Source: Drosophila miranda
Lineage: Eukaryota > Arthropoda > Insecta > Diptera > Drosophilidae
Length of the DNA: 64,000 bases
Reading direction: 5' to 3'
Assembly: GCF_003369915.1 (NCBI RefSeq)
Contig: NC_046677.1
Location: forward strand, 3,720,001-3,784,000
Each line of letters opens with the position of its first letter. Position 1 is the first letter of the stretch. The notes under the pieces were generated by a model that had not been told where the DNA came from, made no database searches, and saw only the letters and a program-made list of their open reading frames with translations. The translations under genes and the position numbers were made by a program. Positions 21,590 through 32,478 of this stretch are shown piece after piece.

Positions 21590-22575
21590 TGCTACTGCGT
21601 ATTGTTGGCGCTGCGTAGCCACTGCAAATTGATTTTTTACTTTTGGTTATAATAATAATCCGATCTGATTCGGATTCGGCAATCCGGTAGATATGGCCAT
21701 TCCCTATGATTGTGCGTTTTTAATTTTCTCCTATATTCAAATTGTGGTTGCCACAGAATTAAGTCTTTTGTGTGGGCGGAAGGTGGTTGGGCGAAATTTT
21801 GAAACACACTAGTAGCAGTGAGCTCTCTACAGTGAGCAAAAAGAAATACACTTGTAACAGTGAGTTCTGCAGTGAAAAATTACAAATAGTTTTGTAACAG
21901 TGAGAGCTCTACAGTCAGGTCTAATAGTCTCTGAGATTTGTGGATGCCCCAGATTTTCGTCCTTTGCGGGGGCGGAAGGGGGTGTGGCGAAATTTTGAAA
22001 CAAACTCGTCAAGGTCCGATATCAAAGCAGTGTAGATCACAATTTTGGCTGCTCTCGCTCTTATAGTCTCTGAGATCTAGGCGCTAATGTTTTGCGCTAA
22101 GCAAAGCCGGCTATGATACATGTGTGTTAGAGAGAGAGAGAGACAGGGCGAGAAAAAATGACATATGGCTATAACAATGATACGATCCAATTCAAATTCT
22201 GCAGTCTAGAAGATATGGTCATTCGCTACAATTCTGCGTTTTTTGTTTTTCTGTATCTGCCACAGATTTTTGCTCTTTGTGGAGGCGGAAGTGGGCGGGG
22301 CGAAGTTTTGAAATATACTTGTAACAGTGACATATCACAGAAGTCAGGATACAAAACGTCGTTGCTCTAGCTTCTATAGTCTTTGCGCACTATGGGCTGA
22401 TAGAGACGGACGGACGGAAAGACAGACATGGCTCAATCGCCTCGGCTATTGATGCTGATCAAGAATATATATATACTTTATGGGGTCGGAAAGGATTCCT
22501 TCTGGACTTAACACACATCCATTTTCACCACAAATCTAATATACCCCAATACTCATTTTGAGTATCGGGTATAAC
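21590..22575 (+). repeat. Dispersed repeat R2, long copy with internal repeats (Helitron-like)
   Basis: Contains at least three related sub-blocks, each with GGATGCCxCAGATTTTCGTCC-like, GTGGGCGGGGCGAAxTTTTGAAA-like and GTAACAGTGA elements followed by TATAGTCTxTGAGATC. It ends with TTTATGGGGTCGGAAAGGAT, TCTGGACTTAACACACATCC and GAGTATCGGGTATAAC near 22572. Fragments of the same family lie at 6240-6490 and 23070-23465. Such GGGTAT-ended elements are very abundant in obscura-group flies and are usually described as Helitron/DINE-like. That class is inferred. Confidence 0.65.
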
Positions 22576-22723
22576 AATACTCAGATCAGTAGGGTTTTCG
22601 TGCTGTCCAAGTTTGCGTAGGGGAGGGTTGCCCACAACTAGAGAGGGCCGCAACCGGCACAACTCCCTTAGTTTTTAAGACTTTTCTTAAAATTCTTAGA
22701 GTTTGCCACAAAGCTTTTAGTTT

Positions 22724-22966
22724 GTGCGAGTTGCACAACGATATCAACTATTTGTATTTTTGAAGTCAATTCTTGAAGATATCCAGTGCTTAAATAAAAA
22801 CTTCCAAAGTAACAATCCCAATTCGACAAGACTGCTAGGTGATTTAATGTTGGCTATTAGCTCGCTGAAATCCAAAATTATACCTCCTGTTAGAAAAGAT
22901 ATGTCGTTTGGGTACAATTTTGAAACAAAAATAAAACAAATTAAGGTGAGAAAAATATATTACTGA
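22724..22966 (+). pseudogene. Remnant resembling the C-terminal region of a hAT-type transposase
   Basis: An 80-codon frame reads QLFVFLKSILEDIQCLNKNF, then QSNNPNSTRLLGDLMLAISS and LKSKIIPP. The pattern (hydrophobic helix, LN.NFQS..P....L...L..L...L.SK) is typical of the segment that precedes the dimerisation domain in hAT-like and ZBED-related proteins. No DDE domain or terminal repeats are seen around it, and it lies between R2 copies. A weak family call. Confidence 0.3.
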
Positions 22967-23069
22967 AAATAATATCTGCATTATCTTCTGTTTATTATTA
23001 TGATTCTGTTGTTGCGTTAATACATCTAATTTTTGTTGCCAGACACCTTTGATATATTGCGGTCGCGAC

Positions 23070-23465
23070 TCTACATTTATACCCGATACTCAGTAAGAAT
23101 GGCTCCCCTCCGCCAGAGGGCGAAAACATTGCACGACGAAGAGTATGTGAGAGAGATACTGAAAATGAGTAATCTCGTGGACGGCGCTGCGTAGCCACTA
23201 TACGCAATACAGTCATATACGAACTCTGCAGATATGCGTTTTTAGTTTTTTCGCGTCTTTAAAATTGTGGATGCCACAGACTTTCGGTGTTAGTGGGGGT
23301 CGGGTCGAAATATTGAAATACCTTTGCAACAGTGCGATATCACAGAAGTCTGGATGAAAGAACAGGCAGACATAGGTACATCGACTCTGCTATTGATGCT
23401 CATCAAAAATGTATACACTTTATGGGGTCGGAAACGCTTCGTTCTGGACCTAACACACAGGTATT
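23070..23465 (+). repeat. Dispersed repeat R2, shorter copy
   Basis: Starts ATACCCGATACTCAGTAAG (23082 region), the inverse of the GGGTAT terminus. It continues through GGACGGCGCTGCGTAGCCAC, AAATTGTGGATGCCACAGA, CAGTGCGATATCACAGAAGT, TTTATGGGGTCGGAAACGCT and TCTGGACCTAACACACAGG. Confidence 0.65.
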
Positions 23466-23607
23466 TTTTCGAATTTGCAACATTTGTCCTAAAGTTGTTT
23501 TCACAGCCATGGCCAAGTTTCGAAGTTGGGCGAGTTTTAGGCCAAGTCAATGTGGTCAAAAGCAAATTAAGCAATTTTCAACACTTACAGACGTTAAAGA
23601 TTGATTT

Positions 23608-23800
23608 ATTGTTAATGAAACAAGATACACGTATATGAAGTATATTTTTTTCTCAGAAACATTGATATGTATTTTATAGCATATATATTATGAAATAAAG
23701 AAACTCATTCCACACCACCCAAGAGGTAGAGTTTTTGATGCGTTTTTTTTAAAGTAGTGTCCCCAATGGGACACTAATCCCCTACATTTTCTTTGGGGGC
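23608..23800 (+). repeat. Module shared with 63398-63570
   Basis: Shares AATGAAACAAGATACACGTAT, ATAAAGAAACTCATTCCACA, CCACCCAAGAGGTAGAGTTT, GCGTTTTTTTTAAAGTAGTG and TGTCCCCAATGGGAC, followed by CCCTACATTTTCTTTGGGGG, with the second copy about 39.8 kb away. Identity is high in the centre and fades on both sides. The nature of the module (3' untranslated region of a duplicated gene, or small dispersed element) is not clear. Confidence 0.6.
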
Positions 23801-24131
23801 CCCTTAATTTTTCTTTATGTATGTAAAGATATCAGAACTTCGAATATTCTGCCTGCAATGGGTAAGGCAGAAGGGGGTTCAGTAAGATTTAATTGTTTAA
23901 TCATTTTCGCCAGACCCCATTTCTGGGTTCTTCCGGCATCCTCCAAAGCATAGCTTTTGCAATAAATAAATTAAAATTGGCTTAAATTCACTTGAAATTT
24001 TCTTACCGTAAGCATCGCTCAGATTTTCGGGAGGATTCACTGTTTCAATGATTGCGAACTGCTGAATCCCAATTATTAGCATTCAAAACGATCCGAATTT
24101 CTTCTTTAACCACGACAGTTCGGTTAACTAG

Positions 24132-24437
24132 TCGCAAGTCTCGGTTGGCATTGATGACTATTTAAATGAGGCTCTGGTCGAAGACTATGGAAGCACTCAG
24201 GGTGATGACAGCGATGCCGCGGACGGGCACACCTACTTATAATCCGTTTGTACAGAGCTAGGGTACAACTGTCTCAAGCAGCTTCTCCTTCCGAAAGAAC
24301 CCGGCCTCATCGAGTTACGTGCCTATTGGCGATCAGGAGATCATGGAGCGCAAGAAAAGAACTACTACAAAGAACTACTCGACAAGCAGCTGCAGGCCAT
24401 GCTGGATAGGAAAAAGGATCCGAGAGGTGAAACATAA
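24132..24437 (+). pseudogene. Open frame with one internal stop, possible decayed gene exon
   Basis: One frame runs from 24132 to a TAA at 24435-24437 and is broken only by a TAA at 24240-24242. The first part reads VGIDDYLNEALVEDYGSTQG, then DDSDAADGHTYL. The second reads LLLPKEPGLIELRAYWRSGD, then KNYYKELLDKQLQAMLDRKK. Both parts are acidic or helical and look like real protein. A second frame (SSYVPIGDQEIMERKKR) overlaps. I do not recognise the family. Confidence 0.35.
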
Positions 24438-24599
24438 CTTGCGCCAAAGAATGGGCAGCGCGAATACATTCCATTCGAATGTATAGGAAAACCTCCTTCC
24501 CAAAGAGGGACTATATCAGTAACCGGCGGTCCCCATGCCAAAAAGACTGAAAGGATTCAATAAACATTACAAATAAACCAAAATTAAATTATACGTATT

Positions 24600-25099
24600 T
24601 TATTTTTATTTGTAATTAGGGCAATGTACATATATGGGAACGAGAACTGCCGTTGTCGTGTGGCGTTAATACCTTGGCAAATAAGTTTTTACCGTTTCCT
24701 TTTCGATGTGTGCATGCACCAATATGCTCAGCTCATATGTATGAAAGAGCGAGTAAGGTAAGAACAAAGTAGAAAAAAACCTAAAAAGTTTAAGCAATTT
24801 AAAAATTTTGTATCGGTCCAAAATCAGCTGATTTTTACCTTTAATCGATTTCAGCGGAGAAAAACCAGCTGAAAAACCATAGTTCAAGTGAACTTAAAAC
24901 GAACTGAACCGCAAATTAACAGCGACATGTTATTGGTATGTTAATGTTAACTTAACTAAAATTCAATCTTTGTAGCCGTTCCCCCTTTGGATCGAGTTTG
25001 CGCATTTTATCAATTTCATCTATTAAACTTAACTTTTAAAGGGATATTTAAGAACAAATGGTAAAGAATTTTCAATTTTAATATTTTTTAAAATTCTCG
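24600..25099. other. AT-rich stretch without a gene
   Basis: No coding frame, RNA gene or repeat boundary that I can support. It leads into the R1 copy to the right. Confidence 0.5.
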
Positions 25100-25682
25100 C
25101 TCTCTTAAATCCTACTTCCGTGCATCATTTAGTCCAATGGATTGCATTTAAATCCTTGTCGCGAATGTGAATGCCACTTTCAAACTATTCGACTTTGGCG
25201 CTCAAGTTTGGCGGGACATCCCCTTTTTTTTGGGATTTGCGCTATATTTTGTGGGATATCCTCTCTTCGTGGCAACCATACTCCCTTACGTTGTCACTGT
25301 TGTTTTGTTTAAACCTTGTTTTAGACACAATAAATAAAAATTGTACTTAAAAGTAACTAATCTTGTAGAACATTTATACGTCAATGGTTTAAAATCATGT
25401 GGTCAAAGCTAAGGGTTTTAGTTCGTCTCGTCACTATTATTCAACGGACAAACGATTTTTCTCTTACCTTTTACATATAGACAACAACTAATAAGAGCGA
25501 GTATTTAAAACAAGCCAGTTAAGTAGAAAATGGATTGATTAATTGGATAAAATTATGTGGGCAGGGCTAAGGGTTCTATCTAGCTAGTAATATTCAACGG
25601 AATATCAAAAACGAGCAATATGTATGATAGAACTTGAATTCGGCAGTACATTTACGGTACACTTTTAAAATGAGACGGTATA
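25100..25682 (+). repeat. Dispersed repeat R1, copy 5 (longest)
   Basis: Includes the left block also seen at 15845-15900, then CTCCCTTACGTTGTCACTGT (also in copy 1), TTTAAACCTTGTTTTAGACA, the two tandemly related halves described for copy 4, and the right-end GGTATATTTTGGTATATTTC. This is the best copy for building a consensus. Confidence 0.75.
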
Positions 25683-25730
25683 TTTTGGTATATTTCTGAG
25701 GGTCGGACAATAAGTCCGCGGTCACACTGA
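25683..25730 (+). promoter_or_regulatory. Probable colt core promoter: Motif 6 plus Motif 1
   Basis: TTTTGGTATATTTC at 25683-25696 (Motif 6) and GCGGTCACACTGA at 25718-25730 (Motif 1/M1BP). It is followed by a plausible 5' untranslated exon ending CAGTAG at 25947, an intron 25948-26414 (GTAATT ... TTTCAG), and the colt start codon at 26437. As at cta, the promoter pair is the right end of an R1 repeat copy. Confidence 0.5.
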
Positions 25731-26436
25731 TGTTAACTTAAAAATGGTAAATATGGTTTTTATTAAGAAATGAAAAATTAAATTATGCAAAATACTAATA
25801 ATAAATTGAAGCAGGCCAGGTAAACTTCATCAAAAGACACCGCGCGGGCATATACCAGGTTCGACTCGGAGCAGCACGGGGAAAAGAGAAAGAAAATTCC
25901 GAACTTTGTACCCGCGCACATTCCCAGTAACCAGCAGCCGGCAGTAGGTAATTTTTAATTAATTGTTCGGACTGTTAAAACACAAAATACCTCTGCTATG
26001 CCATTTGGAAACATTTCGGGCTGATAACAAACGTAATCACATTTGTGAATTTTAGCGTTCCGCTCTTTGACAGACCAGCTAGTAAATGTTTCGTGGCTGA
26101 CACCTGACACCCAGACCAGCAGCAACAGGTTCCAGGCCGACGAGTCAATATTTTGGGACCACTTTTAATCTACCATCGACCAGGTGAGCCATGCTGCAGC
26201 ATCTTGCAAAATCATCAATCTGCAATTCACATTCACCTTGATGGCGTAACAAATGACGTCTCGGTATTGTCTGATTGGCTGAAACTATCGCAAGAGTAGA
26301 CCCTAGATTAGGGCCCCAATTCAATAATCGTCTAGGTGCAAACTCCAACAATTGATAGGCCTTGGCTAAATATGTTTTACATAAAACAAAATCTGAACTC
26401 AAACTGTGTTTCAGAAATAAACCTTTTGGAATCACT

Positions 26437-29400
26437 ATGGCAACCGTCGAAAAGGTGTCCACGGAGCGAAAGGCGAATCCGGCCAAATCTTTCATCACTG
26501 GCGGCTTCGGTGGGATCTGTAATGTTCTTTCTGGGCACCCGTTAGATACCATAAAGGTGAGCTATTTTAACTACTGCGAATAAGAACTAATTTGGAATAT
26601 ACTTTGTACTGCAGGTACGTTTGCAGACAATGCCGCGGCCGGCGCCGGGTGAGCAACCACTTTACAAAGGCACCTTTGACTGTGCTGCGAAAACCATAAA
26701 GAACGAAGGTGTTCGCGGGCTCTACAAGGGCATGTCAGCTCCGTTAACGGGTGTTGCACCTATTTTTGCCATGTGCTTTGCGGGCTATGCGTTGGGAAAA
26801 CGTTTACAGCAACGGGGGGAGGACGCAAGGCTCACCTACTCACAAATTTTTGTCGCCGGTTCGTTTTCGGGGCTCTTCTCCACGCTGATTATGGCACCGG
26901 GAGAGAGAATCAAAGTCCTGCTTCAAACGCAACAGGGGCAGGGTGGCCAGCGTAAATATAATGGAATGATCGATTGCGCTGCGAAGCTTTATAAGGAAGG
27001 AGGACTGCGCAGTGTCTTCAAGGGCAGCTGCGCCACCATGCTCAGGGGTAAGTACAGCTCACTTTTATCATTTCTACTCTTGGCTGTGTGGTTACATTAC
27101 ATTACAATTATATTCAAGTTCGGAGTAAACTTAGAGCTAACTTAGAGTATGATTTAAATGGTTAAATCTCATTCGAAATCTCCAATTCGAGCGGCTCCGG
27201 GTGGGGCTGCTGATTCTGTTGCCTTAGCACAAATTGCAGCGTGTTGCGTTGCTTTGTAGGCTTGTGTGTTATTTTCCTGGGCGTAGCCTTCTTGAATTGC
27301 TCCTCCTGCAGCTCGACCTTCCGCCAGTGGGGCAGCGGCAGCCCCCTTGTTCCGATCCTGTTGTGACTTGGCGGCTGAAGGATTTGTATGTCGCCGCAAT
27401 GGAGTTGCTTGCGGAGAACGTAGTAGACACTGCGTCCATTGTAGTTTGAGCAGCGGGGGACGAGACTCCTATCGGTCTCATAGGGGGCCTCGTGTCTGCA
27501 CGAGAGGGGATCGCCATTTATGTCTTTTACACACCTCTTTACAATAGGCCCCCGTACCACATTGGTTAAGTATGGTTTCCAGTATTGCATCTGGCAGCTG
27601 CATTGCCACGGATTCTGATCGAGACGAATCACCCGGACAAGTGGCAGCCGAAAAAAACTCGTGGGCAGTGTTTTTAGCTGATTTCCTTGCAGCTGGACTT
27701 CCTCAAGCCTCTGCTGGTCGTCCAGCAACCCATGGGGTATATTTGTAAGATTGTTATGGCTCAAGCTGAGAAACTTCAGTCGCTTCACGCCCATTAATGC
27801 ATCCATGGACAGTTCTGAAACGCCACACTGACTAATGTCCAGTTCCCTGAGGTGTTCCATGCCTGCAAATACATCAAACTGTATGCTGTGGATTTTCCCA
27901 CGCAGCTTAAGAAACTCCAGGCTATAAAGACCCTGTAAATTAAGGTTCGAGTTAAAAGCTGTTACGAAACTATTTTAAAGAGCCTTGCTGACCTTAAACA
28001 CTCCCTGTTCTAGCGTTTCGGTGGAAACATTGCCAAGTATTAGAGTGCGTAGTTCGTTAAGGGAATCAAATTGTCCATAAATGAACCAAGTGCGCAGATC
28101 CAAAGCCGCCTGATCGCTGCCCATTTGAAGTTCCCTCGTATCGTTCATCACCCAAAACGTGCCAGGAAGGATGTATCTAACAGGATTACTGCGCAGATCT
28201 GCCTTCTGCAACTTTGGCAAGGGCGGAAAACTTAATTCACTTAGGCGCTCCAGTCGATTATCAGCTAAATTGAGTGTCTCCAGCTGGAGTAAGCCAGCCA
28301 GACCCAGATAATGCAATCGCCTTAAGGCGTTGTGGGCTAAGGAGAGACTCTTCAGGTGCAGAGCTCCCGAGAAAGCGAACGGGGGCAACTCCTCAATGCT
28401 ATTCCTCTCCAGATTGAGGTCCCTCAGTTGGGTTAGTCCATCGAACATTTGCCAGTGCAGTTTGTCCAGCTTACAGCCCACAATGCGCAGCACTTCTAGT
28501 CTGCCCCATCCAAAAAAGCTGGGCATCCTGGTCTGCTTCAGTCGTTGCATGTGCTGTTCATAGGTGACAATATCAGAGGCGGCATCCTCAAATTGCAGTG
28601 GGTACTTGGTGGAGTATTCGCTGGGTGGAAGGAGCTCACTCGGCGGCTTATACTCATAGTCCTCACTGGGTAGTTTGGAGAACTTTGGACGTTGCAGCCG
28701 ATCGCTGGCCTGCAACCTGATATGCTCAAAGTTGGCATGCTGCAAGAACTCCAGCGGATCATCGATGATTAGAGTGGCTCCGGTTCCACGGATTTCGAGA
28801 GTTCTTAGCTGATTGAGTGGCCGTAAGCTGCTGGTGTTTACTGCGAAATGAATTATAAATTACTGGTATACCTATCCGAATAAAAAGTCGTTACACACCT
28901 GCCAGTTGGTTTTCCACGTTGCCCGTGTAGAGCAAAATCAAGGCCTGCAAATCCGTTGGCAAGTAATCCCGAAGCTGCTGCCACTCCTCTTGCGACTGTA
29001 CCAGGCACGTCGCCAGTTTTGTGTGTGTGGGCTGCTGCAGGAAGCTATCATCACCATAGTCCCTGGCCATGTGATTGACCCAACGAGCAATGGGCAGCTC
29101 GTTGAATGCTTCCAACTGACAGACGCATTTGCCTGGGCAAGTGAGAACTTCTAGGTCCGGCTCGGACTCAGGCCGTAGAACATTGCCCAGCGCAGATCCA
29201 TGTATCGGCTATGTTTAGGCATAGATACCAGTATACCAGTGTTCTCAACATACAGCCCGAATGCAGTAACTTACCTTCGTCACCATTAGAAAGATCAGCA
29301 GCATCTTGCACCCTATCGCACCATTTGACGAGCCCTGGACGATCCCCCTCATCTTCATTCTGGCGTCACGCTTTATTCGACGAATGCCATTAATAAACTA

Positions 29401-30660
29401 AAACGAGACCGCAGCGCAACTGCCACATGCCTGAACAATTACTGAGAGATGAAGGCGGTTCCCATTTGAACTCGAAGTATTGTTTTCATATTATTCGTCG
29501 TCTCTGCTTTAAAGGAAGTCGCCGATAAGAACATCCTCTGCTTGGATAAGAAACAAAATAAGAAAAACATGAATTGTATAACGTGTGCATGTGTAGCACT
29601 CGTATATCGAGATATTCGTTTATATGTATGTAAATTGATGGTATGAGCATTTGGGCGAGAAAGTCCATCGGGCACAGATAAAGCGCAACTAGTTCGACTG
29701 ATGCAAAGTGAAACGCGCCAGGTGCACACTCAATTTTGCACAGTGCCCGAGGTCCTGACGCCTTGGATGCCTCTGATGCCTGATGACTTATGCTCTGTGG
29801 AAGATTTAGAACAATCTCCTCCACCTCCTCTCTGTATTTGTCTGGAATAACACTATTATATGGGCACTCTTTAGCGCAGATGCTGATCAAAGTTTTCTGT
29901 ACTTATGTACTGCTCGTACTGCTGTGACAATTGCAACGATTGATTGTATTATATTGATAGTATCACTTAAGTATGTACATGTTATTCATTTATAAGAAAT
30001 ATTGACACAAGCTCATTGCTAGATGGATCCGATAATTAGGAATTCAAGACATTGGTCAAAATACTTAGACTTGCCACTTACCAACGGCTCAAAAATTTAA
30101 AAAATACTTGTATTATTGTGTAAGTACATCAAATCATTAGTAGATTCGATTTTAAAAGTTAGATAATTTTCGCACGTTTAATTTAATGAATAATACATCA
30201 AAACAAAACCATGTTTTTAGATTTACCCGCCAACGGACTATACTTCCTGGTATATGAGTATATACAGGATGTGGTCAAGGCAAAATCGGAAACAGGCCAG
30301 ATTAATACTGCCTCAACCATTTTTGCTGGCGGCGCTGCTGGGATGGCGTACTGGATTTTGGGCATGCCCGCTGATGTCCTAAAGAGTCGCCTGCAGTCCG
30401 GTGAGTACTTTTGACCAAAAACTGCTTTCCGTTGCGGGGAAGTAGCTAAGTACGTTTATTCTTATATTACAGCCCCTGAGGGTACTTACAAACATGGCGT
30501 TCGCAGTGTATTCAAGGACCTGATTGTCAAGGATGGTCCACTGGCCTTGTACCGAGGCGTTACGCCCATTATGATTCGCGCATTCCCAGCCAATGCGGCC
30601 TGTTTCTTCGGTATTGAGCTGGCGAACAAATTTTTCAATGCCGTGGCACCACAGTTCTAA
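26437..30660 (+). CDS. colt: Mitochondrial carnitine/acylcarnitine carrier (congested-like trachea), isoform with cassette A
   Basis: Exons 26437-26556, 26615-27047, 30221-30400 and 30473-30660 give 306 residues, the length expected of Colt. Three mitochondrial-carrier repeats are present, each with a PX[DE]XX[KR]-type signature: [22 protein letters not shown] and [11 protein letters not shown]. The central APGERIK and the matrix-side charges agree with SLC25A20-type carnitine/acylcarnitine exchangers of the inner membrane, which bring acyl groups in for beta-oxidation. In D. melanogaster loss of colt affects tracheal gas filling and wing development. Exon 2 ends AGG G|GTAAGT and the third intron is 3.2 kb, holding a nested antisense gene. 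A second set of terminal exons with identical phases lies at 32054-32478. Poly(A) signal at 30736-30741. Confidence 0.95.
27162..29358 (-). CDS. Secreted leucine-rich-repeat protein nested antisense in a colt intron
   Basis: Four minus-strand exons, 29358-29275, 29208-28899, 28840-27993 and 27932-27162, in phases 0, 1 and 0, give about 670 residues. A hydrophobic segment [10 protein letters not shown] near the N-terminus suggests a signal peptide. A Cys-rich N-terminal cap ([11 protein letters not shown]) follows. At least ten LRRs of the LxxLxLxxNxL type run through the middle (for example [20 protein letters not shown] and [19 protein letters not shown]). A C-terminal cap [12 protein letters not shown] with paired cysteines ends the domain, before a basic, Gln/Pro-rich tail. 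No C-terminal membrane segment is seen, so it is probably extracellular. The ligand is unknown. It lies wholly inside the intron between colt exon 2 and both alternative endings, so its transcription opposes colt. Confidence 0.9.
29359..30220. other. Remainder of the large colt intron
   Basis: Holds the likely promoter region of the nested LRR gene (upstream of 29358 on the minus strand). A minus frame 29486-29890 starts [20 protein letters not shown] and is protein-like for about 85 residues but matches nothing I know. No other feature before the cassette A acceptor at 30211-30220. Confidence 0.4.
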
Positions 30661-32053
30661 ATGCAAACAGTTTGTTTTCTCTCTTGAGAACGTCATGAAT
30701 ATAAAAATGTTCAGTTAAGTCATAAAGTTATGTTAAATAAATGCATTTTTTGATATGAAACGATTAAATAATAATAACCGGAGTTTGTACTTTTATAATG
30801 TCAGTGTAATCAATGTAAATGTTACGATATAAAATGTAAATGTGTCTACATTCATATGTAATTACAAAAGCAATTCCGCCCTTGTAGAGGGTTCCCGTGA
30901 TCTGTCCCGTCCGAGTGTCTTAGGTTTCTGCAGTTATCTGAAAAACGAAAAATTGCCCAGAGTCAACCTTAGTACCAATTTTGGGGTTAATTAAGAGCTA
31001 TAAGTTGGGGCTATGGCCCCTTTAAACGTGTCTTTTGCGACACCATGGAAATACGAGTACTAATAGTAATCTCGATTAGCGTAAATAGACTATGTGATAC
31101 AGACATTTCCGTCTATATAGAAACTATAATGTAATTTTTGATTTAATTAAAAGGAAAGAATAGATATACAAGAAAATTTAAAAATAATAAAAACAACAAA
31201 ATTATTTTCCGCGGCTTTACTACAATTTTTTGAACTAGTAATACAGAGTTTTTTTTCTCAGGAAATGATTAGGAAAAGAGCTAACAAAATGGGACAATTA
31301 AAAACTGGAGCTATGAAATCTGAAAACGTTTCATACGATAACAATATACACATCTGGGCGTTAACATTGATATGGGCATTTCCATGAAAAAGTCCACCAA
31401 GGCCAAAAAATCCCGATATTATTCTCTAAAAATGTTGAAACTCGACCTTAGCACCAATTATAGGGTTAGTCAAGACCTACTTTATAATAGGAAAACCATT
31501 TGGAAAACCCGTCTTATTTTGATCTTTTTAAAAATTGTAAACTGTACGATTGTCCCGTTCGACATCTGGGAAACAGCCATATCATAAAAAAAGGAAACAG
31601 ATAGGCGAATAAAAAATTCATTGAAAATCGAACGAGACATGATATGACCGGACGGAATGGGCTAACAGCTGGGTCTTAACAGCTTAACCAAGTCCAGGTC
31701 CGCCGTCTGTACTCAACTTTTGTTACATGAACTTCATCCCATTTGACTTGATTGTAAAGAACAGTTGCCGATGGAAAATTATATTTTATGCAAGCAGCGG
31801 GTACTACCTTGTACATATATTATTGCGATATTCTTGACATTCTTGTTAATTGATTCGGTTGACGAACATTACATCCCCCATTACATGTTACTCAGTTTTT
31901 CAAAAACTGATCTGATCTAATAAATGTTAGATAACCACAGCGCTTGATGGGCTTGATGTAACAGCGCGGCAATTAATACTATTTATGAGGTGGTTTTGAT
32001 TGTTGTGCGATTGTTATTGTGTGAAATATTTAAGTGTTCTTTCTACTTTACAG
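30661..32053 (+). other. Spacer between the two colt terminal cassettes
   Basis: About 1.4 kb, AT-rich, without carrier-like coding sequence. Two short similar blocks (CAACCTTAGTACCAATTTTGG at 30964 region and CGACCTTAGCACCAATTATAG at 31443 region) hint at a degenerate duplication. The last 70 bases form a pyrimidine-rich acceptor region. Confidence 0.55.
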
Positions 32054-32478
32054 ATCTACCCGCTAATGGGCTATATTTTCTCAGCTACGAGATACTGACC
32101 TCTGAGTACAAGCGACGATATGACAGACCCAACGTGGATCTATTTCCGGCCATCTTAGCCGGTGGAATGGCGGGCATTTTCTATTGGATCGGGGGAATGC
32201 CAGCCGATGTGCTTAAGAGTCGATTGCAGTCAGGTTAGTTAAGCTCACCTTCGAATGCTGACCAAATCTTACCCAAAACCTTAACCGAAGCTCCTGAGGG
32301 GACATACAAGCATGGGATACGAAGCGTTTTCATGGATCTCATGAAAAATGACGGTCTACTGGCGCTGTACAGAGGAATTACCCCGGTAATGTTGCGCGCC
32401 TTTCCAGCGAATGCTGCCACCTTCTTTGGTATCGAGCTGGCCAATGCCTTTTTTCGTATTGTGGCCCCAGACTTTTAG
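32054..32478 (+). CDS. Alternative 3'-terminal exon pair of colt (cassette B)
   Basis: Exons 32054-32233 (180 bp) and 32291-32478 (188 bp) have exactly the lengths and phases of cassette A (30221-30400 and 30473-30660). They encode 122 residues, from [19 protein letters not shown] to FFRIVAPDF. By hand count about 83 of 122 residues match cassette A (roughly 68%). The carrier motif [11 protein letters not shown] and APEGTYKHG are unchanged, while the stretch after LYFL..YE is very different. A good acceptor (CTACTTTACAG) precedes it and AATAAA follows at 32541-32546. No start codon exon or first two carrier repeats lie between 30660 and 32053. It therefore makes sense only as an alternative ending spliced to colt exon 2, or as a well-preserved duplicate remnant. 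Confidence 0.75.

Noticed and set aside
26145..26552. 135-codon minus-strand open frame over colt exon 1
   Set aside because: Antisense to the colt start exon and its 5' intron. A shadow of the real gene.
29486..29890. 134-codon minus-strand open frame in the colt intron
   Set aside because: The start is protein-like but the second half is low complexity, and no family is recognised. Noted only in the intron description.
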